A DNA stretch of 64,000 nt from Paenibacillus radicis (ex Xue et al. 2023) (GTDB taxonomy: Bacteria; Bacillota; Bacilli; Paenibacillales; NBRC-103111). Below are positions 8,359 to 16,901 of this stretch, piece after piece. The notes under the pieces are model-generated. The model had not been told where the DNA came from, did not search any database, and was given only the letters and a program-made list of their open reading frames with translations. Position 1 is the first letter of the stretch. Each line of letters starts with the position of its first letter. A program made the translations under genes and the position numbers. The DNA lies in contig NZ_JANQBD010000029.1 of NCBI RefSeq assembly GCF_024722015.1, positions 44,847 through 108,846 on the forward strand. The letters run 5' to 3'.

Positions 8359-9603
8359 ATGTCGAAGGGAGCAGCAGTTACGGAAACACAGCAAGTAAGG
8401 ATACCAACTGCAAGACGAAATCCATATAAAGACGGTCCTTTTTGGGGAATATGTATCGGGCATGCTTTTACGCACTGGTATCCGTCTTCCATGTATATTT
8501 TATTACCTTATATTGTTATTGCCTATAATTTCTCCATTACACAGGCTGGATTATTACTAACATTAAGATCTTTAATCACTGCATTCCTGACGATGCCTAT
8601 AGGCGCTTTTACCGATATGTCCAGAAAGAAGCATCTGTTTTTGGCAGCCTCATTATTTTTGGTTGGAATGCCGTTTCTCTTTATTGGATTCGTTCAGGAA
8701 TATTGGTTGTTTGCGCTGCTTTTTATTGTGATGGGTGTGGGCAATGAGTTCTGGCATCCGGCTTCCTACACAACCTTGTCGCAAAGATTTCCTGAACAGC
8801 GGGGACTGACGTTCGGTTATCACGCTATGGCCTCGAATCTTGGGGATATGCTGGCACCTATCGTTATAGGCGCTTTGATTGTCACCTATACATGGCAGGA
8901 AATTATTTATTGGAATTTCGTTCCGGGTGTGTTTTTTGCCATTTTCATTTTGATCACTTTAAGGAATATGAATGTCGATCCATCCCGATTAACCAAAGCC
9001 AATGCAGACTCGGCGAGCGGGTTAAAGGATTATTTAACAGGGTTAAAGGAATTGCTCCGCAATAAAACGGTGGTGCTGATTGCTGTTCTAAGTGGAATTC
9101 GTGCGATGGCACAAAACGGTATTATGATTTTACTTCCTTTATATTTAGCGATGCAAATGGGTCTGAACGCCTTTTGGGTAGGTATGACACTGGGAGTGCT
9201 GCAGGCAGGCGGGTTGATTGCGGCTCCTATTGTAGGAAGAATGTCGGATAAATCGGGTCCGCGCAAAATATTGACGACCTTGATGGTTGCTACATCGATC
9301 ATGCTTGTAATAGTATCGTTCATTCGCAATGACTGGATTCTTATTGGTACGATTGCCGTTCTAGGATTTTTCTTGTATGCGATAAGGCCCGTGATGCAGG
9401 CGTGGGCAATGGAAAGCACGGATACGAAAGTAGCGGGGACAGCGACAAGCTTGTTGTTCAGCATGCAATCCCTCATGGGGGCTGCGTCACCGATCATCGG
9501 TACCTATCTGGCGCAAACCTACAGCTTCTCTGTTGCTTTTTACTTTTTGGCGGGAGTTATTTTGGCAGGAAATCTGGTTATTCATTTCATACCTAACAAA
9601 TAA
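8359..9603 (+). CDS. MFS transporter
   Basis: About twelve hydrophobic segments and the MFS loop 2-3 motif (GAFTDMSRKK, a GxxxDRxGRK variant) with a second-half copy GRMSDKSGPRK mark this as a major facilitator. The first predicted helix is preceded by HAFTHWYPSSMY, as in sugar/acid- and drug-type MFS proteins. The substrate is unknown. An upstream in-frame ATG exists at 8305, but AGAAGGGCGAG at 8339-8349 fits the ATG at 8359 better, giving a more normal N-terminus. It is followed by a radical SAM gene and an FAD monooxygenase in the same direction, with gaps of about 90-120 bases; co-transcription is possible but not shown. Confidence 0.85.
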   Translation: MSKGAAVTETQQVRIPTARRNPYKDGPFWGICIGHAFTHWYPSSMYILLPYIVIAYNFSITQAGLLLTLRSLITAFLTMPIGAFTDMSRKKHLFLAASLFLVGMPFLFIGFVQEYWLFALLFIVMGVGNEFWHPASYTTLSQRFPEQRGLTFGYHAMASNLGDMLAPIVIGALIVTYTWQEIIYWNFVPGVFFAIFILITLRNMNVDPSRLTKANADSASGLKDYLTGLKELLRNKTVVLIAVLSGIRAMAQNGIMILLPLYLAMQMGLNAFWVGMTLGVLQAGGLIAAPIVGRMSDKSGPRKILTTLMVATSIMLVIVSFIRNDWILIGTIAVLGFFLYAIRPVMQAWAMESTDTKVAGTATSLLFSMQSLMGAASPIIGTYLAQTYSFSVAFYFLAGVILAGNLVIHFIPNK

Positions 9604-9695
9604 TAGAAAGAACCTTTTTCTATGCACATCAGGCAACTGACGTTACAATAGGTGAAGTAACTATTAAGTGCAGACTGAATGGAGTAGCTCATATA

Positions 9696-10574
9696 ATGAA
9701 AAAATTCAAGAAATTTTATGTCGAAATCACTAGCGTGTGCAATCTGGCCTGTACTTTCTGCCCGCCAACGGAGAGGCAAGCTAATTTTATTAAGGTAGAT
9801 GCGTTCACTAAAATATTAGATGAAATAAAACCTCATACGGATTATATATATTTTCATGTCAAAGGTGAGCCTCTTCTGCATCCCAAAGTAGATGAGCTGC
9901 TGGATTTGAGCCACGAAAGAGGATTTAAGGTTAATATTACCTCTAATGGAACGCTTATTAATAAGAACAAGCACAAGCTTTTGAACAAGCCGGCTCTAAG
10001 ACAAATCAACTTCTCGTTGCATAGCTTTGACGGGCATGAAGGCTCCAAGAATAAAGAAGAGTACATTATGAGCATTTTGTCTTTTGTGAAGGAAGCTGTG
10101 GCTACTAGCTCACTATTGATATCCTTTAGATTATGGAATCTGGATACCGATAATACTACCAACCTGGAAAGAAACAGAAATCGCGAAATCCTTGCGATGA
10201 TTGAAAGAGAGTTTAATCTGGACTACAAAATCGAAGAAAAATTCGTTCGCGGCAGCGGGCTCAAAATTGCAGACCAAATCTATTTGAATCAGGATCACGA
10301 ATTTAAATGGCCTAAGCTAACCGAAAAAGAAGATGAGGGAAAAGGTTTTTGCCATGCTCTTAGAAATCAGGCGGCTATATTAGTGGACGGAACGGTGGTC
10401 CCGTGCTGCCTTGATGGCGAAGGGGTCATTAACTTGGGTAATATCAACCAAACCCCTTTCTCTGAAATCGTAGAGGGCGAAAGAGCGAACAGATTGTTCG
10501 ATGGATTTTCGAGAAGAGAAGTCGTTGAGGAATTATGCAGGAAATGTGGGTACAGACAACGGTTTAGCATATAA
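9696..10574 (+). CDS. Radical SAM / SPASM-like protein
   Basis: The radical SAM cluster motif CxxxCxxC is C15, C19 and C22 (VCNLACTFC), followed by the GEP motif (VKGEPLLHP) and the NITSNGTL strand. Near the C-terminus, VDGTVVPCCLDGEG and EELCRKCGYR match the Cys pattern of a SPASM or twitch auxiliary-cluster domain. Such enzymes generate a 5'-deoxyadenosyl radical; many modify peptides, but no small precursor gene is visible next door. RBS GGAG and ATG 9696 agree. At 292 residues it is short for a full SPASM protein, so a twitch-type domain is possible. Confidence 0.85.
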   Translation: MKKFKKFYVEITSVCNLACTFCPPTERQANFIKVDAFTKILDEIKPHTDYIYFHVKGEPLLHPKVDELLDLSHERGFKVNITSNGTLINKNKHKLLNKPALRQINFSLHSFDGHEGSKNKEEYIMSILSFVKEAVATSSLLISFRLWNLDTDNTTNLERNRNREILAMIEREFNLDYKIEEKFVRGSGLKIADQIYLNQDHEFKWPKLTEKEDEGKGFCHALRNQAAILVDGTVVPCCLDGEGVINLGNINQTPFSEIVEGERANRLFDGFSRREVVEELCRKCGYRQRFSI

Positions 10575-10692
10575 GTTCGCGAGTTTGTGAGTTAGGGAGT
10601 GAGCGCTGCGTTGCCCCTGCCTTGAATTCATGAATCTCGTTGGGGTGTATGATAATTAGAGGTATGAAGTTCCGCTAGTGGAGGCTTGAGCC

Positions 10693-11868
10693 ATGAATAA
10701 AAAGGTGTTGGTTATTGGAGCGGGAATCGGAGGTTTGACAACAGCACTTGCACTAAAACGAATAGGCTATGAGCCTGTAGTATACGAGCGCTCCTCCGAG
10801 CCTTCGTCCAACGGGACGACACTTGTGTTATGGCCTAATGCTTTGCGTGTCTTTCAAGCTCTTGGTGCAGCCGACGCAATCTTGAGGCTTGGTGTCCGCA
10901 ACCTGAAGACGAGCGTATTTACTTCTAAGGGACAACCGCTGTACGAGCTTTCGCTCGACATGGAGGCTGAATATGGCTATCCGGTAATAACTGTATTAAG
11001 GGCAGATTTGCAGAATATCCTTCTGGAGCAGCTCGGGAGAGATGCTGTTGTGTGGGGGCAGGAGTTTGTTAGTGCCGAGCAGGATGATGAGCAGGTTACC
11101 GTAAAATTTGCCGATGGACATCTGGAGCAAGGTTGTTTATTGATCGGAGCGGATGGCATTCATTCTAAGGTAAGAAATGCTTTATTCGGGGAAGTGCCGC
11201 TGCGCTTTTGCGGGTATGCTGCCTATAGAGGGATGGTGGACAACCATTCCTCTATATTATCCCATCAGATTGGGATGGAAGTATGGGGGGAAGGCAAACG
11301 GTTTGGCCTGTTCCATACCGGCCATAAAGGGATCTACTGGTTTGCCACATTGAACAGCGCGGCGGATAGTTCTATTTCTCCCAACGGGATAAAGCAGCGG
11401 CTGCTGCATGAATTTGCGGGCTGGCATCCACCCGTGGAGCAAATTTTACAGCTCACGGATGAATCGAAGATGCTGCGCCACCTGATCTATGACCTGCCGA
11501 AATTGTCATATTGGACGAAGGGGCGAGCGACTCTGCTGGGCGACGCGGCGCATGCGATGACACCTAACCTTGGGCAAGGCGCCTGCCAGGCGATCGAAGA
11601 CAGCATGGCTTTGGCCGAATCGATCCAGCGCGGACCTGACTTGAATACCGCTTTACAACGCTATGAAGCCGGACGGATTTCACAGACAAGAAAAGTGGTG
11701 AACTTGTCGTACCGAATGGGGAAAGTTTCCCAGTGGTCGCATCCTTGGCTATGCGGAATTAGAAATTGGGCATTTGCCGCCCTGCCGGGCTCCCTTAAAT
11801 TAAAGCAGTTGGAGCGTATTATAGGCAAGGATAGCCATTCGAAGAAAGACAACAAGTTGATGCTGTGA
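10693..11868 (+). CDS. FAD-dependent monooxygenase (class A flavoprotein hydroxylase)
   Basis: The N-terminal Rossmann motif VIGAGIGGLTTALAL, the mid-protein IGADGIHSKVR (DG motif) and the C-terminal GDAAHAMTPNLGQGACQAIED (GD motif contacting FAD ribose) define the PHBH/aromatic hydroxylase fold. At 391 residues it has the usual single-component length. The class is NAD(P)H-dependent and acts on aromatic or polyene-type substrates; the one here is unknown. RBS GTGGAGG precedes ATG 10693. The CYTH gene starts 24 bases after the stop, suggesting a two-gene transcript. Confidence 0.9.
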   Translation: MNKKVLVIGAGIGGLTTALALKRIGYEPVVYERSSEPSSNGTTLVLWPNALRVFQALGAADAILRLGVRNLKTSVFTSKGQPLYELSLDMEAEYGYPVITVLRADLQNILLEQLGRDAVVWGQEFVSAEQDDEQVTVKFADGHLEQGCLLIGADGIHSKVRNALFGEVPLRFCGYAAYRGMVDNHSSILSHQIGMEVWGEGKRFGLFHTGHKGIYWFATLNSAADSSISPNGIKQRLLHEFAGWHPPVEQILQLTDESKMLRHLIYDLPKLSYWTKGRATLLGDAAHAMTPNLGQGACQAIEDSMALAESIQRGPDLNTALQRYEAGRISQTRKVVNLSYRMGKVSQWSHPWLCGIRNWAFAALPGSLKLKQLERIIGKDSHSKKDNKLML

Positions 11869-11892
11869 TTTTAGAAGGGGGATATTCTAGCT

Positions 11893-12390
11893 ATGAGTAA
11901 GGAAATCGAAAGAAAGTTTCTATTGCCGGTCTTCCCGGCGAAGGAGCTTGAGAATAATACAATCGAGTTAGTTTCGAAGCAATACATATTTCAAACCTAT
12001 TTGGCATTTTCAGAGGATCAAGAAATTAGAGTGAGGAAGCTAGTCAACAATGAAGGAATTTCCCACTATACGCATACTTTCAAATCAGGCCATGGTTTAG
12101 TAAGGGAAGAAATCGAATACTCGATCTCTGAGGAAGTTTACACGCAGCTGCTGAATAATACGAAGCTTAAACCGCTTGAGAAGATACGAACTAAGGTAGA
12201 GCATGAAGGGCGTATCCTTGAGGTGGATGAATACAAACAAATCGATCTTATTGTTGTGGAAGTCGAGTTTCCCGATCTGCATGAAGCAGAGGTATTCACG
12301 GTTCCGAATTGGTTTGGAAGAGAGCTGGGGCAGGAAGAGGAGTTTCGTAACAAGACTCTCTGGCTCAAGCTGCAGACTGAAACCATATGA
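11893..12390 (+). CDS. CYTH domain protein (triphosphate tunnel metalloenzyme)
   Basis: The start MSKEIERKFLL carries the ExExK-type signature of CYTH/triphosphate tunnel enzymes. Further charged tunnel residues are visible in EIRVRK, HTFKSGHG, EEIEY and the LIVVEVEFPD strand. The family hydrolyses tripolyphosphate, thiamine triphosphate or nucleoside triphosphates; the particular substrate cannot be read from the sequence. At 165 residues it matches the small stand-alone bacterial members. RBS AAGGGGG precedes the ATG. A terminator follows directly. Confidence 0.88.
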   Translation: MSKEIERKFLLPVFPAKELENNTIELVSKQYIFQTYLAFSEDQEIRVRKLVNNEGISHYTHTFKSGHGLVREEIEYSISEEVYTQLLNNTKLKPLEKIRTKVEHEGRILEVDEYKQIDLIVVEVEFPDLHEAEVFTVPNWFGRELGQEEEFRNKTLWLKLQTETI

Positions 12391-12396
12391 TTTTAT

Positions 12397-12441
12397 AGAA
12401 AAGCGTTGGTCTGGAATACACGGCCAATGCTTTTCTTTTTT
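12397..12441 (+). terminator. Terminator after the CYTH gene, abutting repeat copy A
   Basis: AGAAAAGCGTTGG pairs with CCAATGCTTTTCT (one G-U pair), followed by TTTTT. The stem base resembles the outer arms of the adjacent two-hairpin repeat (AAGAAAAGCT/AGCTTTTCTT). Confidence 0.8.
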
Positions 12442-12443
12442 AA

Positions 12444-12561
12444 GAGATAAGAAAGCATAAGTTTGAACCGGAGGTTCACCTTTCTTATCTCGCAAGAAAA
12501 GCTACCGCTAAGACACGAATGTATCTTCATCGAATGGGCTTCGATCAGAAGCTTTTCTTAA
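12444..12561. repeat. Two-hairpin dispersed repeat, copy A (class I stem)
   Basis: Hairpin 1 has 12-bp arms GAGATAAGAAAG/CTTTCTTATCTC, an 8-nt 5' bulge CATAAGTT, a 6-bp inner stem TGAACC/GGTTCA and loop GGA. After GC comes hairpin 2, with outer arms AAGAAAAGCT/AGCTTTTCTT around a conserved segment and an inner ATCGAA/TTCGAT stem. It is in direct tandem with copy B, period 118. Confidence 0.9.
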
Positions 12562-12679
12562 GAGATAAGAAAGTATAAGTTTGAACGGGAGGTTCACCTT
12601 TCTTATCTCGCAAGAAAAGCTACCGCTAAGACACGAATGTATCTTCATCGAATGGGCTTCGATCAGAAGCTTTTCTTAT
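12562..12679. repeat. Two-hairpin dispersed repeat, copy B (class I stem)
   Basis: Nearly identical to copy A. Differences are TATAAGTT in the bulge and a G-G mismatch closing the loop of the inner stem (TGAACG/GGTTCA). It is head-to-tail with copy A. Confidence 0.9.
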
Positions 12680-12965
12680 ATATAGTGCGGCTGAGTCTAA
12701 AATTGCAAGTAAGCTGCGTCAAGATATGAAATTTTATTGGGTTAAAGAGCGTTCCCATTAAACTTTAGAGCTGTATTTGTATTTGCCGAATCCTCTGCAT
12801 ATACTATAACAACCTGAGTTTGGGGTGAACTTTCTGTGACCGCCCTCCCAAGAAGGATTTAAAAGAAACCAACTGTTTTCTGCATCGTAGATAATGGGGA
12901 AGCTGAAGTCGAATACTGCATACCATGTTGGTTTTGCTAAAGTAAAATCCTTAGGGGGAATACGG

Positions 12966-13739
12966 ATGTCCACGTTTAAGAGAATGCTCGCCACTGTCGG
13001 AATAGGTGCTGCGAAGGTTGATTTACAGATAGATAATGATCGGGTAGCTGCTGGTGATATGGTAACAGGTGTCGTTTATATTCAAGGCGGGCGGGTTAAT
13101 CAAGAAGTGGATGATGTATACGCATTCGTGAAAACGCAATATGTGCAGGAAAAGGACAAACAGAAATCTTTGGTGGAAACAACAGTAGGCAAGTTTTTGC
13201 TCGCAAGTAAATTTACAGTAGAAGCTGAGCAAGCTTATGAATTTCCGGTTTCTTTCCAGCTTCCGGCTGGAACTCCCATAACAGTGAAACGGACTATTGT
13301 CTGGATACAGACTGGTCTTGATATTAAAGAGGCTGTTGATCCGAAGGATGAGGATCGACTGGAAGTCATCCCTCACCGACATTCTCAGACGGTACTGGAT
13401 GCCATTGAGAAGCTTGGGTTTCGACGCCGTGAGGTTGCGTGCGAATACGCTCCGAAGCTTGGAAGAAATCTTCCATTTGTTCAGGAATTCGAGTTTGTTC
13501 CAACGACACACTTTCGTAGTAATTTGGATGAGCTTGAGGTTATCTTTTCACCGGATGAAAACGGCGTGGAGCTGCTGCTGCAGATAGATCGCAAAGCACG
13601 TGGTTTGTTAGGGATGTTTGCTGAAGCAACGGATACGGATGAGAGCTTTGTCCGTTGTCACTTTAGTATCTCCGACCTGCGTAGAGGAGCAGATTCTGTT
13701 GCTGAAGAGTTGTCCCAGATCATCCGCAGGTTTATATAG
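12966..13739 (+). CDS. spo0M: Sporulation-control protein Spo0M (arrestin-like SpoOM family)
   Basis: The protein begins MSTFKRMLATVGIGAAKVDLQ and keeps the family pattern throughout (GDMVTGVVYIQGG, VYAFVKTQY, FPVSFQLPAGTPI, VWIQTGLDI, EFEFVPT). These belong to the arrestin-like beta-sandwich of SpoOM proteins. In Bacillus subtilis Spo0M affects entry into sporulation and cell-shape or cytoskeletal interactions; it is cytoplasmic. An upstream in-frame ATG at 12894 is unlikely, because AGGGGGAA lies just before 12966. It is alone, with a terminator downstream. Confidence 0.9.
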   Translation: MSTFKRMLATVGIGAAKVDLQIDNDRVAAGDMVTGVVYIQGGRVNQEVDDVYAFVKTQYVQEKDKQKSLVETTVGKFLLASKFTVEAEQAYEFPVSFQLPAGTPITVKRTIVWIQTGLDIKEAVDPKDEDRLEVIPHRHSQTVLDAIEKLGFRRREVACEYAPKLGRNLPFVQEFEFVPTTHFRSNLDELEVIFSPDENGVELLLQIDRKARGLLGMFAEATDTDESFVRCHFSISDLRRGADSVAEELSQIIRRFI

Positions 13740-13798
13740 CTAGAACACTTAAATGGAATACTCTTATGTTGTTCTCATGAAAAAAATAGTCGAAAAAG

Positions 13799-13839
13799 AA
13801 CCTTCTGTTCCCATATTTATAGGGGATTGAAGGTTTTTT
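13799..13839 (+). terminator. Terminator after spo0M
   Basis: AACCTTC and GAAGGTT pair, with inner TTCCC/GGGGA, followed by TTTT. Confidence 0.8.
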
Positions 13840-14059
13840 GCACATTTTACGGATTCACTCACTCGGGTAACAACCGATCTTCAAGATGAGGAACAGGGAT
13901 ACCCTTTTTTTCTATTCATACGTGAGCATTCAAGTGAAACGGAAGTACGATCACTTATTTGCTCGAGCTGAGGAGCAATTCGACAGGTTTTAGACGAAAC
14001 TAGGTATTAAAGTTCCTTGAAATTTTCAATTAGAGGGGAGCCTAACAAATAGAGGGATC
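13840..14059. other. Intergenic stretch, no gene or clear site seen
   Basis: I see no open frame with an RBS, no strong hairpin and no recognisable motif in these 220 bases. They adjoin the dispersed repeat that follows and may be part of the same decayed sequence. Confidence 0.5.
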
Positions 14060-14460
14060 ACGTTCCTCTAGCGAATGGGAGTGAGATTTCAGCAGGAATT
14101 GGGGCTTTCTAATGTTGCACAAGTGATGGCGCGTGAACAGATGTCCAAAGGTTGCTTTGCTTTCATTGAAAGGAGAGTAGGATAATCTTACCTCCTAGGC
14201 TGCTGAATGAAAGAAGATAGATGGAAATCCTCCCGTTAATCCAGCCTGAATATCGTTTGAAAGCAAGCTAACTGGAAAAACTCCTGCTAATAAAGGGGAT
14301 CGGGGTGATATCAGCCAAAATCCTTAGAATTAGCATGGGAAATTCCAGTTAATGGACTTGAAACCCTATGTTTCGGAGAAAATAACATGACAATTTCCTG
14401 ATAATTGCGTGGGGTTAGTTAGGCTGCCATGCCATGCTGTAAACGAACCCCGAATCCTGC
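14060..14460 (+). repeat. Degenerate ~400-bp dispersed intergenic repeat, copy 1
   Basis: Aligned by eye with the minus strand of 52690-53060. Shared blocks include GATGGAAATCCTC, TAACTGGAAAAACT, GATATCAGCCAAAAT, TAGAATTAGCATG, GAAATTCCAG and CGAACCCCGAA, in the same order and at similar spacing. There is no intact frame. A short stretch from 14277 could be read as an IS110-transposase-like peptide, but an in-frame stop precedes it. Confidence 0.75.
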
Positions 14461-14546
14461 GATTTATACTATACCAGCTAACCATCCAGTTAAAAATCAG
14501 GATTGAACGCACTCACCTTGAGGGTGGAGCTGCCGGTCATCCCTTC

Positions 14547-14589
14547 TTGACAAATATAGTTGTCAAGGATATAGTTGTCTTAACAACTA
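14547..14589 (+). promoter_or_regulatory. Two operator palindromes before marR
   Basis: TTGACAA and TTGTCAA around six bases (14547-14566), then TAGTTGT and ACAACTA around four bases (14572-14589). Both lie within 70 bases of the marR start. This is the typical layout of a self-repressing MarR regulator controlling its own transcript and the downstream exporter. Confidence 0.7.
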
Positions 14590-14611
14590 ATTATCGAAGA
14601 GGTGAAGACAA

Positions 14612-15067
14612 GTGGAAAAGACAACCGGCAATGGTATGGAACATTCAATAGGTTTTAATATGGGGGTAACCTACCGCAAGCTGACGAATCTCCTGCAATA
14701 TCGTCTGAAGGAATACGATATTACGCCGGAGCAGTGGTCCGTTCTTTATCAGGTAGCCAGGGCGGATGGTTTGATTCAAAAGGAAATTGCGGATCGCGCA
14801 GGTAAGGATAGACCAACGACGACCCGAATTCTGGATCAATTGGAGGGAAAGGGCTGCATTTATAAGAAAACAGGGGAGAATGACCGACGTTCGTTCCTAG
14901 TCCATATTACGGACAAAGGAAAGCTGTTGATCGAAAAGACGCTTCCCATCGAGCGGCAAGTCATTAATGAGGTTAAAGAGTGGATGACTGCTGACGAATA
15001 TGAATTGCTATTGGAGCTTCTGCTTCGAATCAACAATCGCATGAGTGAATTAACAGACATAGAGTAG
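14612..15067 (+). CDS. MarR family transcriptional regulator
   Basis: A winged helix spans about residues 30-110: LLQYRLKEYDITPEQWSVLYQVARADGLIQKEIADRAGKDRPTTTRILDQLEGKG..., with the wing DRRSFLVHITDKG. At 151 residues it is of normal MarR length. The start is GTG 14612 behind AGAGGTG; an upstream overlapping frame has no support. It acts as a dimer on DNA, probably repressing itself and the MFS gene that starts 12 bases after its stop. Two palindromes sit just upstream. The inducing ligand is unknown and is probably the MFS substrate. Confidence 0.9.
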   Translation: MEKTTGNGMEHSIGFNMGVTYRKLTNLLQYRLKEYDITPEQWSVLYQVARADGLIQKEIADRAGKDRPTTTRILDQLEGKGCIYKKTGENDRRSFLVHITDKGKLLIEKTLPIERQVINEVKEWMTADEYELLLELLLRINNRMSELTDIE

Positions 15068-15078
15068 GAGAAGACACG

Positions 15079-16290
15079 ATGAATACTCATGAACCATCTT
15101 CAAGATTATGGACGAAACCTTTTATTAGCTTAACAATTTGCTCGTTCTTGTTATTTCTGAATTTGCAAATGCTGCTTTCTTCATTTCCCGCCTATGTGAA
15201 GGATAAATTTCTGGTTGGGGATTTGACGGTCAGCCTTGTAACGAGTGTGTTTGCCATCTCGGCGATAGCTACCCGATTCTTGACCGCGGCGCTGATTCGG
15301 AGGATGCAGCGTAAAGTGATTTTGTTTATCGGAATCGCTGTGGCGGGCATCATCACCGCTATTTACGGGTGGGCCGATTCCATTGGATCGCTGCTTGCTA
15401 TGCGCGTCGCCTATGGCATCGGATTTGGCATGTCGAGTACGATAATACCGACATTGGTATCACCTATTATTCCTAGCAAAAGGATGGGCGAAGGAATAGG
15501 TTATTTTGGCCTTTCGACCAGCCTTGCTATGTCCGTGGGGCCGATGATCGGTTTAAATATGATGAACCATTACGGCTTCGGAACTCTTGCCGTAACGGGT
15601 GCCGCCACGGTGTTATTAATATTTCCAATCATATGGCTGTCTCGTTCCGTTCCCCCGGAACCCGTAATAGGACGTAGCACAAGTGCAGTCGCTGCGAACC
15701 CGTCGTCGAGTTCCGGATTATTATTTCCCGCTCTGCTGAATGTGTTTTTATCGGTAACCTACAGCGGACTTCTCAGTTTTATTGCTTTATTCGGGGAATC
15801 CGTGAATCTGGGGCAGGTGGGTTTATTTTTCCTGTTTAATGTAATCACTATAATCATTATAAGGCCGATATCCGGCAAAATATTTGACAAAAAAGGGCAT
15901 GCAGCTGTCCTCATTCCCGCGGCAATCTGTGTGCTGGCCAGTATGGTGTTGCTCTCCTATACCGCATCGATGCCGATGCTGATCGTATCTGCTCTGCTGT
16001 ATGGACTTGGTTTCGGCTCTATTCAGCCGACCATTCAAGCCTGGATGCTTCGGTCGACGCCGCAAGCCCAGCATGGTACAGCGAACAGTATGTTTTATAA
16101 CTCCACTGACTTCGGTGTTGCAATTGGCGCCTTAATTCTGGGAGCTATATCTTCGTTAACCGGGTATGCGGTCATGTATCGTTACTCGGCAGGATTTATG
16201 CTGCTGTTTCTTATAGTGTATGTGTTCTACTGGATTGCGAAGGGGAGAAAGACCAGAAACGGTTTGAAGCCGCAGTCAGCTGCCAAATAA
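15079..16290 (+). CDS. MFS transporter (DHA1-type drug exporter) in operon with marR
   Basis: Twelve hydrophobic segments in 403 residues. The motif-A region (TAALIRRMQRK) is degenerate, the motif-C-like stretch is GLSTSLAMSVGPMIGLNMM, and the second-half motif A is RPISGKIFDKKG. Motif C is typical of proton-coupled antiporters, so export of a toxic small molecule is the likely role. It follows marR by 12 bases and shares its operator-controlled transcript. RBS AGTAGGAGAAG. Confidence 0.88.
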   Translation: MNTHEPSSRLWTKPFISLTICSFLLFLNLQMLLSSFPAYVKDKFLVGDLTVSLVTSVFAISAIATRFLTAALIRRMQRKVILFIGIAVAGIITAIYGWADSIGSLLAMRVAYGIGFGMSSTIIPTLVSPIIPSKRMGEGIGYFGLSTSLAMSVGPMIGLNMMNHYGFGTLAVTGAATVLLIFPIIWLSRSVPPEPVIGRSTSAVAANPSSSSGLLFPALLNVFLSVTYSGLLSFIALFGESVNLGQVGLFFLFNVITIIIIRPISGKIFDKKGHAAVLIPAAICVLASMVLLSYTASMPMLIVSALLYGLGFGSIQPTIQAWMLRSTPQAQHGTANSMFYNSTDFGVAIGALILGAISSLTGYAVMYRYSAGFMLLFLIVYVFYWIAKGRKTRNGLKPQSAAK

Positions 16291-16333
16291 TTCATCACCT
16301 ATTTAAACTCTCACAAAAGGATTGTTCCCCGTA

Positions 16334-16369
16334 TTCGTAGAAATTAACATAGATGTTACTGTCTACGAA
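16334..16369 (+). promoter_or_regulatory. Hairpin directly upstream of the DUF2294 start
   Basis: TTCGTAGA and TCTACGAA (8 bp) close immediately before the ribosome binding site AAGGGGGAAG, with an inner AACA/TGTT pair. It may affect translation initiation; there is no T run. Confidence 0.4.
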
Positions 16370-16382
16370 GGGGGAAGTCTGG

Positions 16383-16736
16383 ATGAAGCAACCATATTCG
16401 ACCGGTGTATTGAAGCAGGAATTTATAAAAATCTATAATTCAATTAATCAGGAAATATTTGGGACAGGCATCAAATCACAGAAAATTGAAATTTCCGGCG
16501 ATAAAGTGTTTATTTTTGCGACACATAAGCGTATACCTGCCTTGAAAATACTCGATGAATCCAACCGCAGCTTGACGGCCAGTGTAGACATCTTGTTAAT
16601 GGAGGCCAACAAACGGATGCTCAAGGAGCAGATCGAGAGCACATTGGGACTAGAGGTTAAGCTTGTGCTCAAGGATTATGATCCGGTAACGGAATTTTCG
16701 GGGACTGTTATTCTTTTGAAAGAACCATTAGAATAA
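16383..16736 (+). CDS. DUF2294 (Na-translocating-like) family protein
   Basis: A small soluble protein of 117 residues: QEFIKIYNSINQEIFGTG...ISGDKVFIFATHKRIPALKILDE...VDILLMEANKRMLKEQIESTLGLEVKLVLKDYDP. This pattern fits DUF2294, a conserved cytoplasmic family of Bacilli without known function. Start 16383 is chosen because AAGGGGGAAG precedes it; the in-frame upstream ATG at 16353 has no RBS. It stands alone downstream of the MFS gene. Confidence 0.75.
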   Translation: MKQPYSTGVLKQEFIKIYNSINQEIFGTGIKSQKIEISGDKVFIFATHKRIPALKILDESNRSLTASVDILLMEANKRMLKEQIESTLGLEVKLVLKDYDPVTEFSGTVILLKEPLE

Positions 16737-16739
16737 ATG

Positions 16740-16901
16740 TTAATATATATGACATGTAAATAACGTAATTTTCATTATTTTCTCGATATCAATAAATTTA
16801 TATTGATTTCCTTGTATTTAAGTGTTATATTAACTGACATATTAGTGAGTTGTTCTAGCTGTTTATACAATAGCTCACACAATCATTGTGCTTGTGTACA
16901 T
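16740..16901 (+). other. AT-rich upstream region of cassette 1
   Basis: No gene. It holds GTGAG...CTCAC as a loose inverted repeat (16844-16880) around TTTATACAAT (16862-16871). That resembles the GTATAC operators found elsewhere but is imperfect. The promoter for the RNA leader that follows is probably here. Confidence 0.4.

Noticed and set aside
14260..14345. IS110-like transposase fragment (LLLIKGIGVISAKIL)
   Set aside because: The stretch is short, preceded by an in-frame stop that is also present in the second copy, and the following residues do not continue the IS110 pattern. Kept only as a possible origin of the repeat.
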